Part shown: positions 14,245 through 21,870 of the stretch, one piece after another | How positions within the stretch are numbered: the first letter of the stretch is position 1 | Layout: each line of letters starts with the position of its first letter | IMG/VR virus record: IMGVR_UViG_3300021963_004845 | Span: 1-27,347 of that record | DNA from: a virus | DNA: 27,347 nucleotides | Direction: 5' to 3' (one strand) | Position numbers and translations under genes: made by a program | Notes under the pieces: model-generated | Told to the model about the DNA's origin: nothing | Database searches by the model: none | Seen by the model: only the letters and a program-made list of their open reading frames with translations

Positions 14245-14358
14245 TTAAATTTCCTCCAGGTGGTATTGGGAATAGGGATAGTTGGTCTGCAACCATTCCA
14301 ACAATCCTTCTTCTGCTGGCATCTGAATGTCGCCAGCGCGATTAGTAATAATTATCAT
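14245..14358 (-). CDS. Very small hypothetical protein (37 aa)
   Basis: A 37-codon frame begins at the ATG at 14358, overlapping the glycosylase stop by ATGA. It ends with TAA directly against the next ATG at 14244. AGAGGAA lies at good spacing upstream. The product, MIIITNRAGDIQMPAEEG followed by a Trp/Tyr-rich helix, matches nothing I know. Exact abutment to both neighbours plus a ribosome site supports translation. Its own 3' end contains the ribosome site of the following gene. Confidence 0.65.
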   Translation of the reverse strand: MIIITNRAGDIQMPAEEGLLEWLQTNYPYSQYHLEEI

Positions 14359-14765
14359 ACGCAAATTTCCTCTTTGAGATATCGTTTGAGTTCTTTGTCA
14401 TTGGGTTCTACAGCGTAGTTCTTCTTGAAGAAAATTTCATAACTATCACTGCCGTATTTGCCAATGCCGTACAAATCGGTAGCATCATCACCATTCCAGG
14501 TCATGTAGTCTTGACTCATTTTTTTCAATCTAGTGTACCTTACATTGGCCATACCCAATGGTGCGATAATGCTTTTTACAAAATCTTCATCGGCCGCAAT
14601 CAATACTTCCGGTGTTGGGAACCAGTATAAAAATTCTGGCAAGGTTGTTTTTACAGGTTTGCGGCCTGTTTGATTCAGCATGATCACCCCAACCATGTGT
14701 TCCCATGAGTTAGAGATTTGTTGTTGAACCATCAGATCATCTCGTAATGCATTAAAAAATATCAT
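14355..14765 (-). CDS. MBD4-like helix-hairpin-helix DNA glycosylase, compact
   Basis: The 136-residue protein matches the HhH-GPD fold in its MBD4/EndoIII-like form: MLNQTGRKPVKTTLPEFL near 29-46, PLGMANVRYTRLKKMSQDY (69-87), a hairpin LYGIGKYGSDSYEIF (98-112) and VEPNDKELKRYL (119-130). D123 sits at the catalytic aspartate. The hairpin lacks the EndoIII lysine and the iron-sulfur cysteines are absent, so a monofunctional glycosylase is expected. MBD4 removes T or U opposite G. It ends sooner than bacterial relatives (about 200 aa). It is translationally coupled to folE (ATGA). Confidence 0.75.
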   Translation of the reverse strand: MIFFNALRDDLMVQQQISNSWEHMVGVIMLNQTGRKPVKTTLPEFLYWFPTPEVLIAADEDFVKSIIAPLGMANVRYTRLKKMSQDYMTWNGDDATDLYGIGKYGSDSYEIFFKKNYAVEPNDKELKRYLKEEICV

Positions 14766-15454
14766 CGTGGTGCAAAGTCCTGTTGCAGTTTGATATTGTC
14801 AAAGAACTCTTTCTTCACACTTTGGTCTGTTTTAAAAGCCCCGTGTAAAACCGTTGTTTGGGTGAGACTAGAGTGAGCCATGATACCGCGATTCTCACAA
14901 CAACCATGGGTAGCTTGTATATAAACTGCGACATCCTTGGACCCGGTCGCAAATTCAATTTCGCGAGCAATATCCATACATAGTTCTTCTTGGAGAGTCC
15001 CACGTCTTGCACACCACTGCGCGATCCTAGTATACTTGGATAGACCAATGAGCACGGGACCAGCAATGATTCCAATATAAGCCACACCCGTAACAGGTTG
15101 GTGATGATGCGAGCACATGCTCTTAAGCTCTGAACGCACCACCAACATACCCTCGTATGCTCCGTCCGTATCGTTCGGGAAAGCCGTAGCATTAGGGCTC
15201 TCCTCATACCTGCCAGCCATAATTTCATTGAAGTACATTTTGGCAAGACGTTGTGCGGTACCTTTTGAGTTTGGATCATTTTCTCTGTCGATTAGTAATA
15301 CATCTAGCACTTGTTCAAATGCCACAGTTGCTTCGTTGATTAAACCAAGTTTGGTAACTTCGTCAACATATTCACTGATGTTGTCGCCGGCCCAGAATCT
15401 TTTGCCTTCTGCCTTCATCTGTTCGCGAAGGACTTGTGATAGATTTTTTTCCAA
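14762..15454 (-). CDS. folE: GTP cyclohydrolase I (FolE)
   Basis: FolE converts GTP to 7,8-dihydroneopterin triphosphate, the entry to folate and 7-deazaguanine synthesis. The 230-residue protein has the zinc ligands C114 and H117 in SMCSHHHQP and C185 in ATHGCCENRG. It also has the substrate block GLSKYTRIAQWCARR (137-151) followed by LQEEL, and the GTAQRLAKMY helix. Length is normal (E. coli 222 aa). A late-type promoter candidate lies about 50 bases upstream. With QueD and QueE on the same strand it completes the path from GTP to 7-carboxy-7-deazaguanine. Confidence 0.95.
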   Translation of the reverse strand: MEKNLSQVLREQMKAEGKRFWAGDNISEYVDEVTKLGLINEATVAFEQVLDVLLIDRENDPNSKGTAQRLAKMYFNEIMAGRYEESPNATAFPNDTDGAYEGMLVVRSELKSMCSHHHQPVTGVAYIGIIAGPVLIGLSKYTRIAQWCARRGTLQEELCMDIAREIEFATGSKDVAVYIQATHGCCENRGIMAHSSLTQTTVLHGAFKTDQSVKKEFFDNIKLQQDFAPR

Positions 15455-15505
15455 TTGTTATTCTCCGAGTTATAAGACGTGGATGTCTATGTGTTAATTG
15501 TAAAG

Positions 15506-15513
15506 TATTTAGA
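15506..15513 (-). promoter_or_regulatory. Late-type promoter candidate for folE (TCTAAATA)
   Basis: TCTAAATA followed by C lies on the minus strand upstream of folE, overlapping the stop codon of the aminotransferase-like gene. The identical TCTAAATAC occurs upstream of the clamp gene at 22625-22632. It matches 7 of 8 positions of the T4 late promoter. Confidence 0.45.
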
Positions 15514-16114
15514 CAGAATTGTCAACGATTTTGATATTTCTTAGGTCAGGATATGGCACATACACAGGTTTAGGATTGTGTTCCTTGACACCTTGTAGCA
15601 ATGCCACACCTTGCACAGCATCTTCAATACTGGGCTTGTAATGGTAGCCCACATAAAATGTCTTTTGGTCCTGCCAGGGTGCTACTGTTAAGTCTCTGCC
15701 ATCATAACGTTGACGCAATATGGTTTCATATGCTTTTTTGTCATCCAGTAAGATAGCACCACCGTGCCCAATCGGCAACGGCTTGGTATGCCCAAAGCTC
15801 AGGCACTGCATGGCGCCGGCACGATACATGTCCTGTTCCAATCTGCGAGCACTATCCCAAATTCTAGTGTAAGTGAATTCATATTCGCCTTCCCAGTGTT
15901 GCCAGTCAGTGTCGTGATACACATAGTGAATGCCTAACTTGTGCATGGTCATAGGAATGCTCAAGTAAGTGTAAGGTGTAAACTTACAGGCTCGTACTCG
16001 ATCATATCGCAAGCAAAGTTCAATGGCATGTGTACAGCAATCGGTCATGACAGCATACGGTGCTCCTGTGAACTCTGCTAGTTCTTCTTCAAACTTTTTT
16101 ATCTTGTCGAACAT
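15509..16114 (-). CDS. Compact DegT/DnrJ/EryC1-like aminotransferase
   Basis: The 201-residue protein resembles PLP-dependent sugar aminotransferases: EEELAEFTGAPYAVMTDCCT at the N-terminus, a FTPYTYLSIPMTMHKLG strand-helix, IWDSAR carrying the likely PLP-ring aspartate, and LSFGHTKPLPIGHGGAILLDD with the candidate Schiff-base lysine. Family members are usually 360-400 aa, so about half is missing, mainly the C-terminal small domain. There is no sign of a frameshift. It overlaps the GalE-like gene by 26 bases. It may be a working minimal enzyme making an amino sugar or an inactive derivative. Confidence 0.75.
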   Translation of the reverse strand: MFDKIKKFEEELAEFTGAPYAVMTDCCTHAIELCLRYDRVRACKFTPYTYLSIPMTMHKLGIHYVYHDTDWQHWEGEYEFTYTRIWDSARRLEQDMYRAGAMQCLSFGHTKPLPIGHGGAILLDDKKAYETILRQRYDGRDLTVAPWQDQKTFYVGYHYKPSIEDAVQGVALLQGVKEHNPKPVYVPYPDLRNIKIVDNSV

Positions 16115-17054
16115 ACCAGTTCCATGCGTGTTGAATCATGTCATCTAAATCATGATGCCGCCACGCACCTGCAACCATGCCAAACTTGGCAGCACTTGCT
16201 CGGAGCTCTGGTGGATCACCTGCTCGCCGCGCTTCTAACACAATTGTCGGCATCTTGCCAATGATAGTTCCAGCTTGTGCCACTACTTGTTTGACACTTG
16301 TGCCTTCATTTGATCCAAGGTTATAGACACCTGACGGAATTTTGTGATACAACGCCAAAGCGTGGGCTCGGGCGATATCATCCACATGCACATAATCACG
16401 AACACAAGTACCATCAGTAGTAGGGTAATCATCACCATATATTCTGAATTGCTCATTGTCTCTTGCAGCTTCTAAAAATCTAGCAATCAAGTGTGTGGCA
16501 CCAGGCTCTTGTCCATGACGACTTTGAGGATCAGCACCACAGGCATTGAAATAACGGAAACTCACATAGTCAAGTCCGTATGCCCGGTGATAGCTTTCCA
16601 GCATCATGTCAATCATCAGCTTGCTTTCACCATATGGGCTGACAGGTTCTTTGGGATCCACTTCATGAATGGGATTCATAATAGGCTCACCATAAGTGGC
16701 AGCACTAGAACTAAAGACAAATTTGCAACGAGGCATGCTGTTCTTGACAATGTCCAACAACTTTAGTGTCTTGGCCACATTGTTGTTGTAGTATTCGCTA
16801 GGGTTTTTCACACTAGGACCCACAAGACTGGTGCCAGCACAGTGAATGATAGCATCAGGTTGTTTGGTAATGATCCAACTTAGGGCCGTATCAGTAGAAA
16901 AATCGTCACACAAGAATCCATTAGGCACACCTCTAAGATGCGCAGGTAGCTCTCTACGGTCAATGCCATACACTTCATGCCCGGCATCTTTCAATGTGAG
17001 CATGGTCTGTCCGCCAATATATCCGGCTGAGCCAGTTACAATTACAACACTCAT
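16089..17054 (-). CDS. NAD-dependent sugar epimerase (GalE-like, extended SDR)
   Basis: The 321-residue protein has the Rossmann motif VTGSAGYIGG (6-15), the SSSAATYGE serine block, the catalytic PYGESK (Tyr/Lys), FRYFNACGADP and VRDYVHVDD, all typical of UDP-glucose 4-epimerases. It probably interconverts UDP-hexose epimers for the adjacent glycosyltransferase. Length is close to bacterial GalE (about 338 aa). It overlaps the 65-aa gene upstream (ATGA) and the aminotransferase downstream. UDP-N-acetylhexosamine or another sugar nucleotide is also possible. Confidence 0.9.
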   Translation of the reverse strand: MSVVIVTGSAGYIGGQTMLTLKDAGHEVYGIDRRELPAHLRGVPNGFLCDDFSTDTALSWIITKQPDAIIHCAGTSLVGPSVKNPSEYYNNNVAKTLKLLDIVKNSMPRCKFVFSSSAATYGEPIMNPIHEVDPKEPVSPYGESKLMIDMMLESYHRAYGLDYVSFRYFNACGADPQSRHGQEPGATHLIARFLEAARDNEQFRIYGDDYPTTDGTCVRDYVHVDDIARAHALALYHKIPSGVYNLGSNEGTSVKQVVAQAGTIIGKMPTIVLEARRAGDPPELRASAAKFGMVAGAWRHHDLDDMIQHAWNWYVRQDKKV

Positions 17055-17248
17055 TCAATTTCCTTGAACAATGGCATACTTTCACTCAGCATTCTAACAA
17101 ACTCTAAGTTAGTTGGAAATGTGTCCAGTGCGCCTTTGTGGTTTGTGATATTAATTTTCATGTTTTCTACCGGGCCAGATTCTAGCCCATAGAAAAACAT
17201 TTCTGTAGCACCTTGTTCAATTTGTTTTGTAAAATATTCGCTAATCAT
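17051..17248 (-). CDS. Hypothetical protein (65 aa)
   Basis: The short soluble protein begins MISEYFTKQIEQGATEMFFY and ends with LEFVRMLSESMPLFKEIE. It is tied by ATGA overlaps to the GT-B glycosyltransferase upstream and the GalE-like gene downstream, so it likely serves the same pathway. I recognise no family. Confidence 0.65.
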   Translation of the reverse strand: MISEYFTKQIEQGATEMFFYGLESGPVENMKINITNHKGALDTFPTNLEFVRMLSESMPLFKEIE

Positions 17249-18459
17249 TCTTCGATCTTTACAACTTGATATTTTTCGTGAGCAACATGGTCACGATAGC
17301 GATTGCCCGCTCTATTCCATTGCTCACCGCTACCAGTAATAATATCAACAATGCGATCCACAGTGGCATTGTTCCAATCTGAAATAAGTCCCATGTTGTG
17401 ATGCGGTTCGCGAAGTAGGTTTTGCATTTTGTGATAAGCGTCATCTATGCTCCAGGGAATATACAGTCTATTGGAATCGTTCGCGAAGGTTTCAGGAAAA
17501 CTGCGATACGCTGGATATAGCACATTGCATCCAAGAGTATCGGCCTCTGATACGGTGTTTGAAACCCAATCTTGTAGAGCACAATTAAACAACACACGAG
17601 TGTTGTTGAGATGACTATAGTATTCATTCTTGCTTATGTTGTCATAGATCCGGAGTTTGCCTTCTGCCTCCATACGGCGGGCACGTTCAATATACTCTGG
17701 ATTGTTGGATCGGAGAGGTCCGCCACTGTATATTGCAAACTCACACGGCTCGCTGGTAAGCTCACCATACATCTCAATAAGGTCCATAAAGAAGCCAGGT
17801 TGTTTCTCTTGGTCGAAGCGGGCAGCGAAACCCACCCTCCGGGTACGCGAATCAAACGGCTTGATGTTCTGTTTGCCACCGATACGTTCAAGAACTTCGT
17901 CTTTTCCAAATGCCAGGCCGGAAATGTTGTAGATCGGAGCAGTCCAGCCAGCAATCCGCATATGAGCCACCATTTCCTCGTTGGTTGCCAGAACGGCTCC
18001 ACCAGAGAACGCAACCATCTCATTGACCATTTGTTCATATAAACCCATCCACTTCTGCAACCCCCATACATGCACAAAGTCATCAGGGTCAATTGCTTGT
18101 GCTAAACAACGCACAAAGATTCTGGGACAATGTCCTGGAGGAATCTGATTCATGATATAGCCGAGGCTTTCAAAGCCGGGCTGAAACATGTCTTCAAAGT
18201 AGATAACGTCGGACTCTGTGACTTCACCGTTTTTCATCATTTGAACCAAGTTCATCATTTGGCTCATGGCAAAATAACTGCGACCGTGTGCGTCCAACAC
18301 CTGACCCACTGAGATAGCTTGTGTGTTGTCAATAGTTGTGCCTGGAACATAAACAACGTCTAGCCCACGGCGTTCAAACACTCTGCGGTTCCACTCTGTG
18401 AGCTGTAAAGTGTATCTTGCTTCATATGACTCAAGTCCCATGTAAAATAGTTTTCTCAT
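17245..18459 (-). CDS. Glycosyltransferase, GT-B fold (GT1/GT4-like)
   Basis: The 404-residue protein has a two-domain GT-B plan. The C-terminal nucleotide-sugar domain starts at RRVGFAARFDQEKQPGFFMD, and EADTLGCNVLYPAYRSFPE corresponds to the donor-binding E-x7-E region. The N-terminal half, with VIYFEDMFQPGFESLGY, would bind the acceptor. Phage relatives can glucosylate modified DNA bases or decorate virion proteins. The adjacent epimerase and aminotransferase argue for a dedicated sugar donor. It has ATGA overlaps on both sides. Confidence 0.8.
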   Translation of the reverse strand: MRKLFYMGLESYEARYTLQLTEWNRRVFERRGLDVVYVPGTTIDNTQAISVGQVLDAHGRSYFAMSQMMNLVQMMKNGEVTESDVIYFEDMFQPGFESLGYIMNQIPPGHCPRIFVRCLAQAIDPDDFVHVWGLQKWMGLYEQMVNEMVAFSGGAVLATNEEMVAHMRIAGWTAPIYNISGLAFGKDEVLERIGGKQNIKPFDSRTRRVGFAARFDQEKQPGFFMDLIEMYGELTSEPCEFAIYSGGPLRSNNPEYIERARRMEAEGKLRIYDNISKNEYYSHLNNTRVLFNCALQDWVSNTVSEADTLGCNVLYPAYRSFPETFANDSNRLYIPWSIDDAYHKMQNLLREPHHNMGLISDWNNATVDRIVDIITGSGEQWNRAGNRYRDHVAHEKYQVVKIEE

Positions 18460-18914
18460 TTAATCAATTTTCCTTTTGCGTTCTCTGGTCCCAAGGTCAT
18501 GCCACCGTTGATTTTCATTGCGGCTTGATGTTGTTGGCGTCTCAGTTGATCCAACACATCTTGATCAATCTGTTGAGCCATTTTTCCCGCACCTGCCAAG
18601 GTATATTTGTCTCCAGCTTCCCAACGATATGGTTGTTCGGCACGAGCAAATCTGTTATTGAGATGTTGAATTTCTTCCTGCATACGATGTACACTTCTAT
18701 TTAGGTCGTTCATGTCCTCAAACAATCTTCTCAACGGCCCGGCTCTACGATTGTGATCATTATAAGTTTCCGGACGAGTCAGTGTCACAATCATCATGAG
18801 ATTGCGCAGTGTCTCAATCACTCTGGGATCCTTACTGGTCATTGCTTCATCAAACAAGTTGACAAAGCGATCCAAGTCAAAGTCCGCTTGATCTGGTTCT
18901 CTCGCGGCACTCAT
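18456..18914 (-). CDS. Conserved phage hypothetical protein (152 aa)
   Basis: The ATG at 18914 is preferred to the in-frame TTG at 18920 because GAGG lies six bases upstream of it. The product is largely helical: DLDRFVNLFDEAMTSKDPRV, LRNLMMIVTLTRPET, then a heptad-like MNDLNRSVHRMQEEIQHLNN (possible coiled coil). A Gln-rich C-terminal part follows. It resembles conserved T4-like phage proteins without assigned function. The coiled-coil would allow oligomerisation. Confidence 0.78.
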   Translation of the reverse strand: MSAAREPDQADFDLDRFVNLFDEAMTSKDPRVIETLRNLMMIVTLTRPETYNDHNRRAGPLRRLFEDMNDLNRSVHRMQEEIQHLNNRFARAEQPYRWEAGDKYTLAGAGKMAQQIDQDVLDQLRRQQHQAAMKINGGMTLGPENAKGKLIK

Positions 18915-18916
18915 GC

Positions 18917-19141
18917 TCAACCTCTATGGCCAGCAAAGCGACGAGTGTCTTCGTCCCACATGTTCTTGGCATTTTTGCCTTGTGAATATTTGTTATACTG
19001 TTGCCACGCATAACTCTTGAAGTTGTACAAATCGGCCTCGTTGTAGCGATAGCCATAGTCCTGACAGAACTCCATGAGCTTTTCCAGGTCTTCCTGGATC
19101 TCGGCTACACGGGGGTTAGATTTGTAAGTAATTTTTGCCAT
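18917..19141 (-). CDS. Conserved phage hypothetical protein (74 aa)
   Basis: The 74-residue charged protein begins MAKITYKSNPRVAEIQEDLE and contains YNEADLYNFKSYAWQQYNKY, GKNAKNMWDEDTRRF. The YNEADLYN...QQY...GK...NMWD pattern is found in short T4-like phage proteins of unknown role. AGGAAAA precedes the ATG. The 12-base gap upstream holds nothing else of note. Confidence 0.75.
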   Translation of the reverse strand: MAKITYKSNPRVAEIQEDLEKLMEFCQDYGYRYNEADLYNFKSYAWQQYNKYSQGKNAKNMWDEDTRRFAGHRG

Positions 19142-19153
19142 TTTGTTTTCCTA

Positions 19154-19597
19154 TTAGATAGCAATTGAAAGAGAAGGGCGGTGAGTTTCATACTTAATAA
19201 GGGCTCCGTTTTCACCATCTTCAGAGACCTCAATCCAGACTGAGCGTCCGGGATACCTTGCGGCGATTTGCAAATACAAATCGTCCGACATCATTTCACA
19301 TGACTTGTAGTCAAGTTGGATGACTCCGTCTTGATAGAGTTTTTGGAGCCATCGCTTGAACTGGATGAATTCAATGTCTCTATCATTGTGTACAACATCA
19401 ATCCACACCCGGAAGTGGAAGATATGACGGTGAGGAGTGCCAAGGAAACTAACATCATACTCATCGCCCGTCTTAAGGGCTGGATCTGTTGCGGCTGCGG
19501 GGTAGCAGTGGATTCCTTCTTTTTGGAAGGTGACCCAGATTCTTCTTTGAGCTTCATGCTTGATTCTTTCTACGGTTTCGCGTTCAACTTGTGTCAT
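19154..19597 (-). CDS. Conserved phage protein, possible T-fold (QueD/QueF-like)
   Basis: The 147-residue protein has an order that resembles a T-fold (beta-beta-alpha-alpha-beta-beta). Strands lie in GDEYDVSFLG and HRHIFHFRVWIDVV, helices in IEFIQFKRWLQKLY and SCEMMSDDLYLQIAARY, then a strand in SVWIEVSEDGENGALIKYE. Conserved-looking His (HRHIFH), Cys-Glu (SCEMM) and Glu (SEDGENG) would line a pterin- or purine-type pocket. T-fold enzymes include FolE, QueD and QueF. Sequence identity to them is too low for me to name it. It is coupled by ATGA to the next gene and lies in the DpdA operon, so a deazaguanine-related reaction is a reasonable guess. Confidence 0.7.
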   Translation of the reverse strand: MTQVERETVERIKHEAQRRIWVTFQKEGIHCYPAAATDPALKTGDEYDVSFLGTPHRHIFHFRVWIDVVHNDRDIEFIQFKRWLQKLYQDGVIQLDYKSCEMMSDDLYLQIAARYPGRSVWIEVSEDGENGALIKYETHRPSLSIAI

Positions 19598-20127
19598 TTG
19601 ATTACTTCGTCCTTTGTGTATTGATCCCAGGCAGTGAATGTTTTCCTATCCAGCAAGTCATGCAGGCTATGACACCATACTCCAGGATTGGTTGCTCGGA
19701 AATCTTTGTCGTCCAGTTTGATAGTAGCGTTATAACCTAGCAGTTTAATGTAAGGCAGTTTCACAGATATCATGGGAATGAATTGTGATTGGTCACACAG
19801 GCCGCCTTCGCACAACCCTTCTACAGCAGCGGAATCAAGATCTAGTGTACACCAGTAGCCCCGATCCAACCAGTGTTGAATCATGCGTTCCCATGCACTC
19901 CAAGTTTCGGCATCATTCATAGTAGGGTTCGGAAAACTTTGATTGGCACCAAAATAAATGTGTGTGATCGGCATCTTTGACTTTGCATCAATCTCTCCAC
20001 GCTTCCAATCTATTGCTTCGTTAGTTTGCAAGCCTACCACAAACAATGTGCGGCGGTTGACAGCAGGGCTGGCTTCAACTTCTGTGCCTACAAAGAAATT
20101 GGTATCTTCGTGTCCGGGTCTATTCAT
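19594..20127 (-). CDS. Conserved DpdA-linked hypothetical protein (177 aa)
   Basis: The 177-residue protein has strands and helices reminiscent of an alpha/beta enzyme: FFVGTEVEASPAVNRRTLFVV, ITHIYFGANQSFP, WLDRGYWCTLDLDSAAVEGL, CEGGLCDQSQFIPMISVKLPY, ATIKLDDKDF and NPGVWCHSLHDLL. Cys residues at about 93, 105 and 110 (CTLD, CEGGLC) could bind metal. I have seen similar proteins in T4-like phages but know no function. Its start overlaps the dpdA stop by ATGA and its stop overlaps the T-fold candidate, making a three-gene coupled unit. Confidence 0.75.
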   Translation of the reverse strand: MNRPGHEDTNFFVGTEVEASPAVNRRTLFVVGLQTNEAIDWKRGEIDAKSKMPITHIYFGANQSFPNPTMNDAETWSAWERMIQHWLDRGYWCTLDLDSAAVEGLCEGGLCDQSQFIPMISVKLPYIKLLGYNATIKLDDKDFRATNPGVWCHSLHDLLDRKTFTAWDQYTKDEVIK

Positions 20128-21710
20128 TTGATTTGCTCACTTTCAAGCAGTTGTAATGCTTCTGATTTTAACTGGTCTTCTGGGTCGTTGTCAACATCAG
20201 GTTCTTCAAAAGAGAACAGTGCGTTGAATTGTGTGCGAGCATTTTTGGTTTTCTTACCTTTGAAACCTCGTGTGCCCACAATCTCCATCCAATAACTATC
20301 ATATGTTTCAATAATAGCGTCAGCAGTTTCTCGATCTGGTGCGGCAAAGATTGCTTCCACAATGTCTTCAAATCGAGCATAATCGCCTGTGCTACGGCGC
20401 ATCATGGCAGGATGTTCACCTGCGTCAAATCGTCGATTGGCTTCTTGCACAGCAGTTAGATGCATCCAAACATTGTGACCCATGAGCAGTGCATATGAGA
20501 ATGAATCCCATGATGTCTTGCCTTCTTTGCCAATCTTATTTAGGTCGCCGGGCTTGTAAATGCAAATATCTTTCATCTTAAACAAGTCGCTTAGTGGACT
20601 GTCTTCCCAGCGTGGGTAGATGCCATCTGCTACTACACCAGTTGACCACTTGCGTGTGTCTAGGCTGTATTTTTTATCGTCAGCACTAGGACCCATACGA
20701 TACGACCACTTTGAGTCATGCTCAAATACATTTTCGTAATACACTTGGCCGTTGGCTGTGGCAAGGAATGGACTGGCACAATCAAAAGAGATAGTAAAAG
20801 CCGGATTAACGTATTTTCTAACTGCTCTTTGAATCACGGTCAGTAGCACAGCCCATTCCAACTTTGATGTGCCCAAGAAGTGCATCCAATCATGCACACC
20901 CTCTTGCAACAAATTGTCATAGCGCAAGGCTACCAGTCGTCTTAGCACCAAGTGAACGTCGCACATGTTCTGACCGCCCATTGACCAACCATCAAAGTGT
21001 GTGTCTGGATACTTTGTGGGATCACAGTATTCTTTCATGGTTTCGTACCATTGGTCTGCACTGCTGTGGTTGTCACCCTGCAATACATTTAGAATCCTAG
21101 TACCACTATTACGAATGCCCTTACGATGCTTCATAAAGTATTCGTTGTTGAACTTGGTAGCATCTACTGCTTCTTGCAGTGTGGAGATTTGACAGGCCTT
21201 GCTGGCTTTCTTGTCATGAATGACCCAGGTTGGAATATCAAGTGTCATGCAGTAATCAGAAACGTTATCTAGCCAGTTTAGAACAAGCTCTCGTTTCTTT
21301 TGAGCCTTAGCACAACCTGAGTTGGCTTTCCAATCGCCTTCCCACAAGCCTTTAGCAATCTGGAAACCGCCCGAATCTCCCAGTATAAACGTTCCCGGCT
21401 CACGGTTCCGGACCATGTCCTCTGACCAGTCTTGTTTGGAGAGATCGAGATTAGCATGTCCTCCAGACGCAAGTGACCAACGATAAGGGAATAAAGCCTT
21501 AGTGGAGTTGAGCCAATTAAGCTGTTCCATATCCGTAAGACCCTGCGGAAATCGTGCGGGATCCACATACGGTTCATTCCTTTGCTTGCCCACAAATGTG
21601 GCATAGAACCCGCTGATGGCCGGAAGGAATACAGCATAGTCCAATTGCTTGGCTGTTAAGTTATCTTGAGTCAATTCGACCCCACTTGATTTTGAGCCAG
21701 ATTCGTTCAT
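20124..21710 (-). CDS. dpdA: DpdA-like guanine transglycosylase (7-deazaguanine into DNA)
   Basis: The 528-residue protein (ATG at 21710) is a tRNA-guanine-transglycosylase relative. It has FLPAISGFYA near the start, GDSGGFQ (111-117), TLDIP (156-160), VLQGD (209-213), GWSMGG (241-246), HFLGTSK (277-283) and SFDCASPF (308-315). D310 matches the TGT nucleophile and D112 the base-recognition aspartate. The C-terminal four-ligand zinc site of tRNA enzymes is absent, as in DpdA, which swaps guanine in DNA for a 7-deazaguanine. The C-terminal tail contains LFSFE (498-502), the same peptide that ends the DNA polymerase. An earlier in-frame start would overlap the DUF2061 gene further. Confidence 0.85.
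   Translation of the reverse strand: MNESGSKSSGVELTQDNLTAKQLDYAVFLPAISGFYATFVGKQRNEPYVDPARFPQGLTDMEQLNWLNSTKALFPYRWSLASGGHANLDLSKQDWSEDMVRNREPGTFILGDSGGFQIAKGLWEGDWKANSGCAKAQKKRELVLNWLDNVSDYCMTLDIPTWVIHDKKASKACQISTLQEAVDATKFNNEYFMKHRKGIRNSGTRILNVLQGDNHSSADQWYETMKEYCDPTKYPDTHFDGWSMGGQNMCDVHLVLRRLVALRYDNLLQEGVHDWMHFLGTSKLEWAVLLTVIQRAVRKYVNPAFTISFDCASPFLATANGQVYYENVFEHDSKWSYRMGPSADDKKYSLDTRKWSTGVVADGIYPRWEDSPLSDLFKMKDICIYKPGDLNKIGKEGKTSWDSFSYALLMGHNVWMHLTAVQEANRRFDAGEHPAMMRRSTGDYARFEDIVEAIFAAPDRETADAIIETYDSYWMEIVGTRGFKGKKTKNARTQFNALFSFEEPDVDNDPEDQLKSEALQLLESEQIK
20205..20219 (-). other. LFSFE peptide in the DpdA tail (putative clamp-binding)
   Basis: These codons encode LFSFE in the context TQFNALFSFEEPD, in a low-complexity acidic tail after the catalytic domain. 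The DNA polymerase ends FTSLFSFE. In T4-like phages the polymerase C-terminal peptide binds the gp45 clamp; the function here is inferred. Confidence 0.5.
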
Positions 21711-21870
21711 GTATGTAATAATCAATACTAAGCAAGACATGCAATGCTGTGGCAAATCCAGTTGCATTGCCAATATCACTAGTGAACATGTAAGTCCATA
21801 GTATGGTAAACAGCCAGGCAGTAATCCTGTATGTTACCATTCTAGTGATTGTTCTTTTTTGTGTTTCCAT
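21661..21870 (-). CDS. DUF2061-like small membrane protein
   Basis: The ATG at 21870 overlaps the clamp stop (TGATG); a GTG one codon earlier is the alternative. The 69-residue protein has a basic N-terminus (QKRTITRMVTYRITAWLFTI), two short hydrophobic segments, and ends YYIHERIWLKIKWGR. The pattern of a K/R-rich start, TYRITA/SWR-type motif and YYxHERxW end is that of DUF2061, a small membrane family in proteobacteria without known function. Its 3' end overlaps the dpdA start by 50 bases. Confidence 0.8.
   Translation of the reverse strand: METQKRTITRMVTYRITAWLFTILWTYMFTSDIGNATGFATALHVLLSIDYYIHERIWLKIKWGRIDSR

Noticed and set aside
15509-16114. Frameshifted pseudogene of a full-size DegT aminotransferase
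   Set aside because: No continuation of the family's C-terminal domain was recognised in the adjacent sequence, and the neighbouring folE leader holds only a promoter candidate, so a compact gene is more likely.
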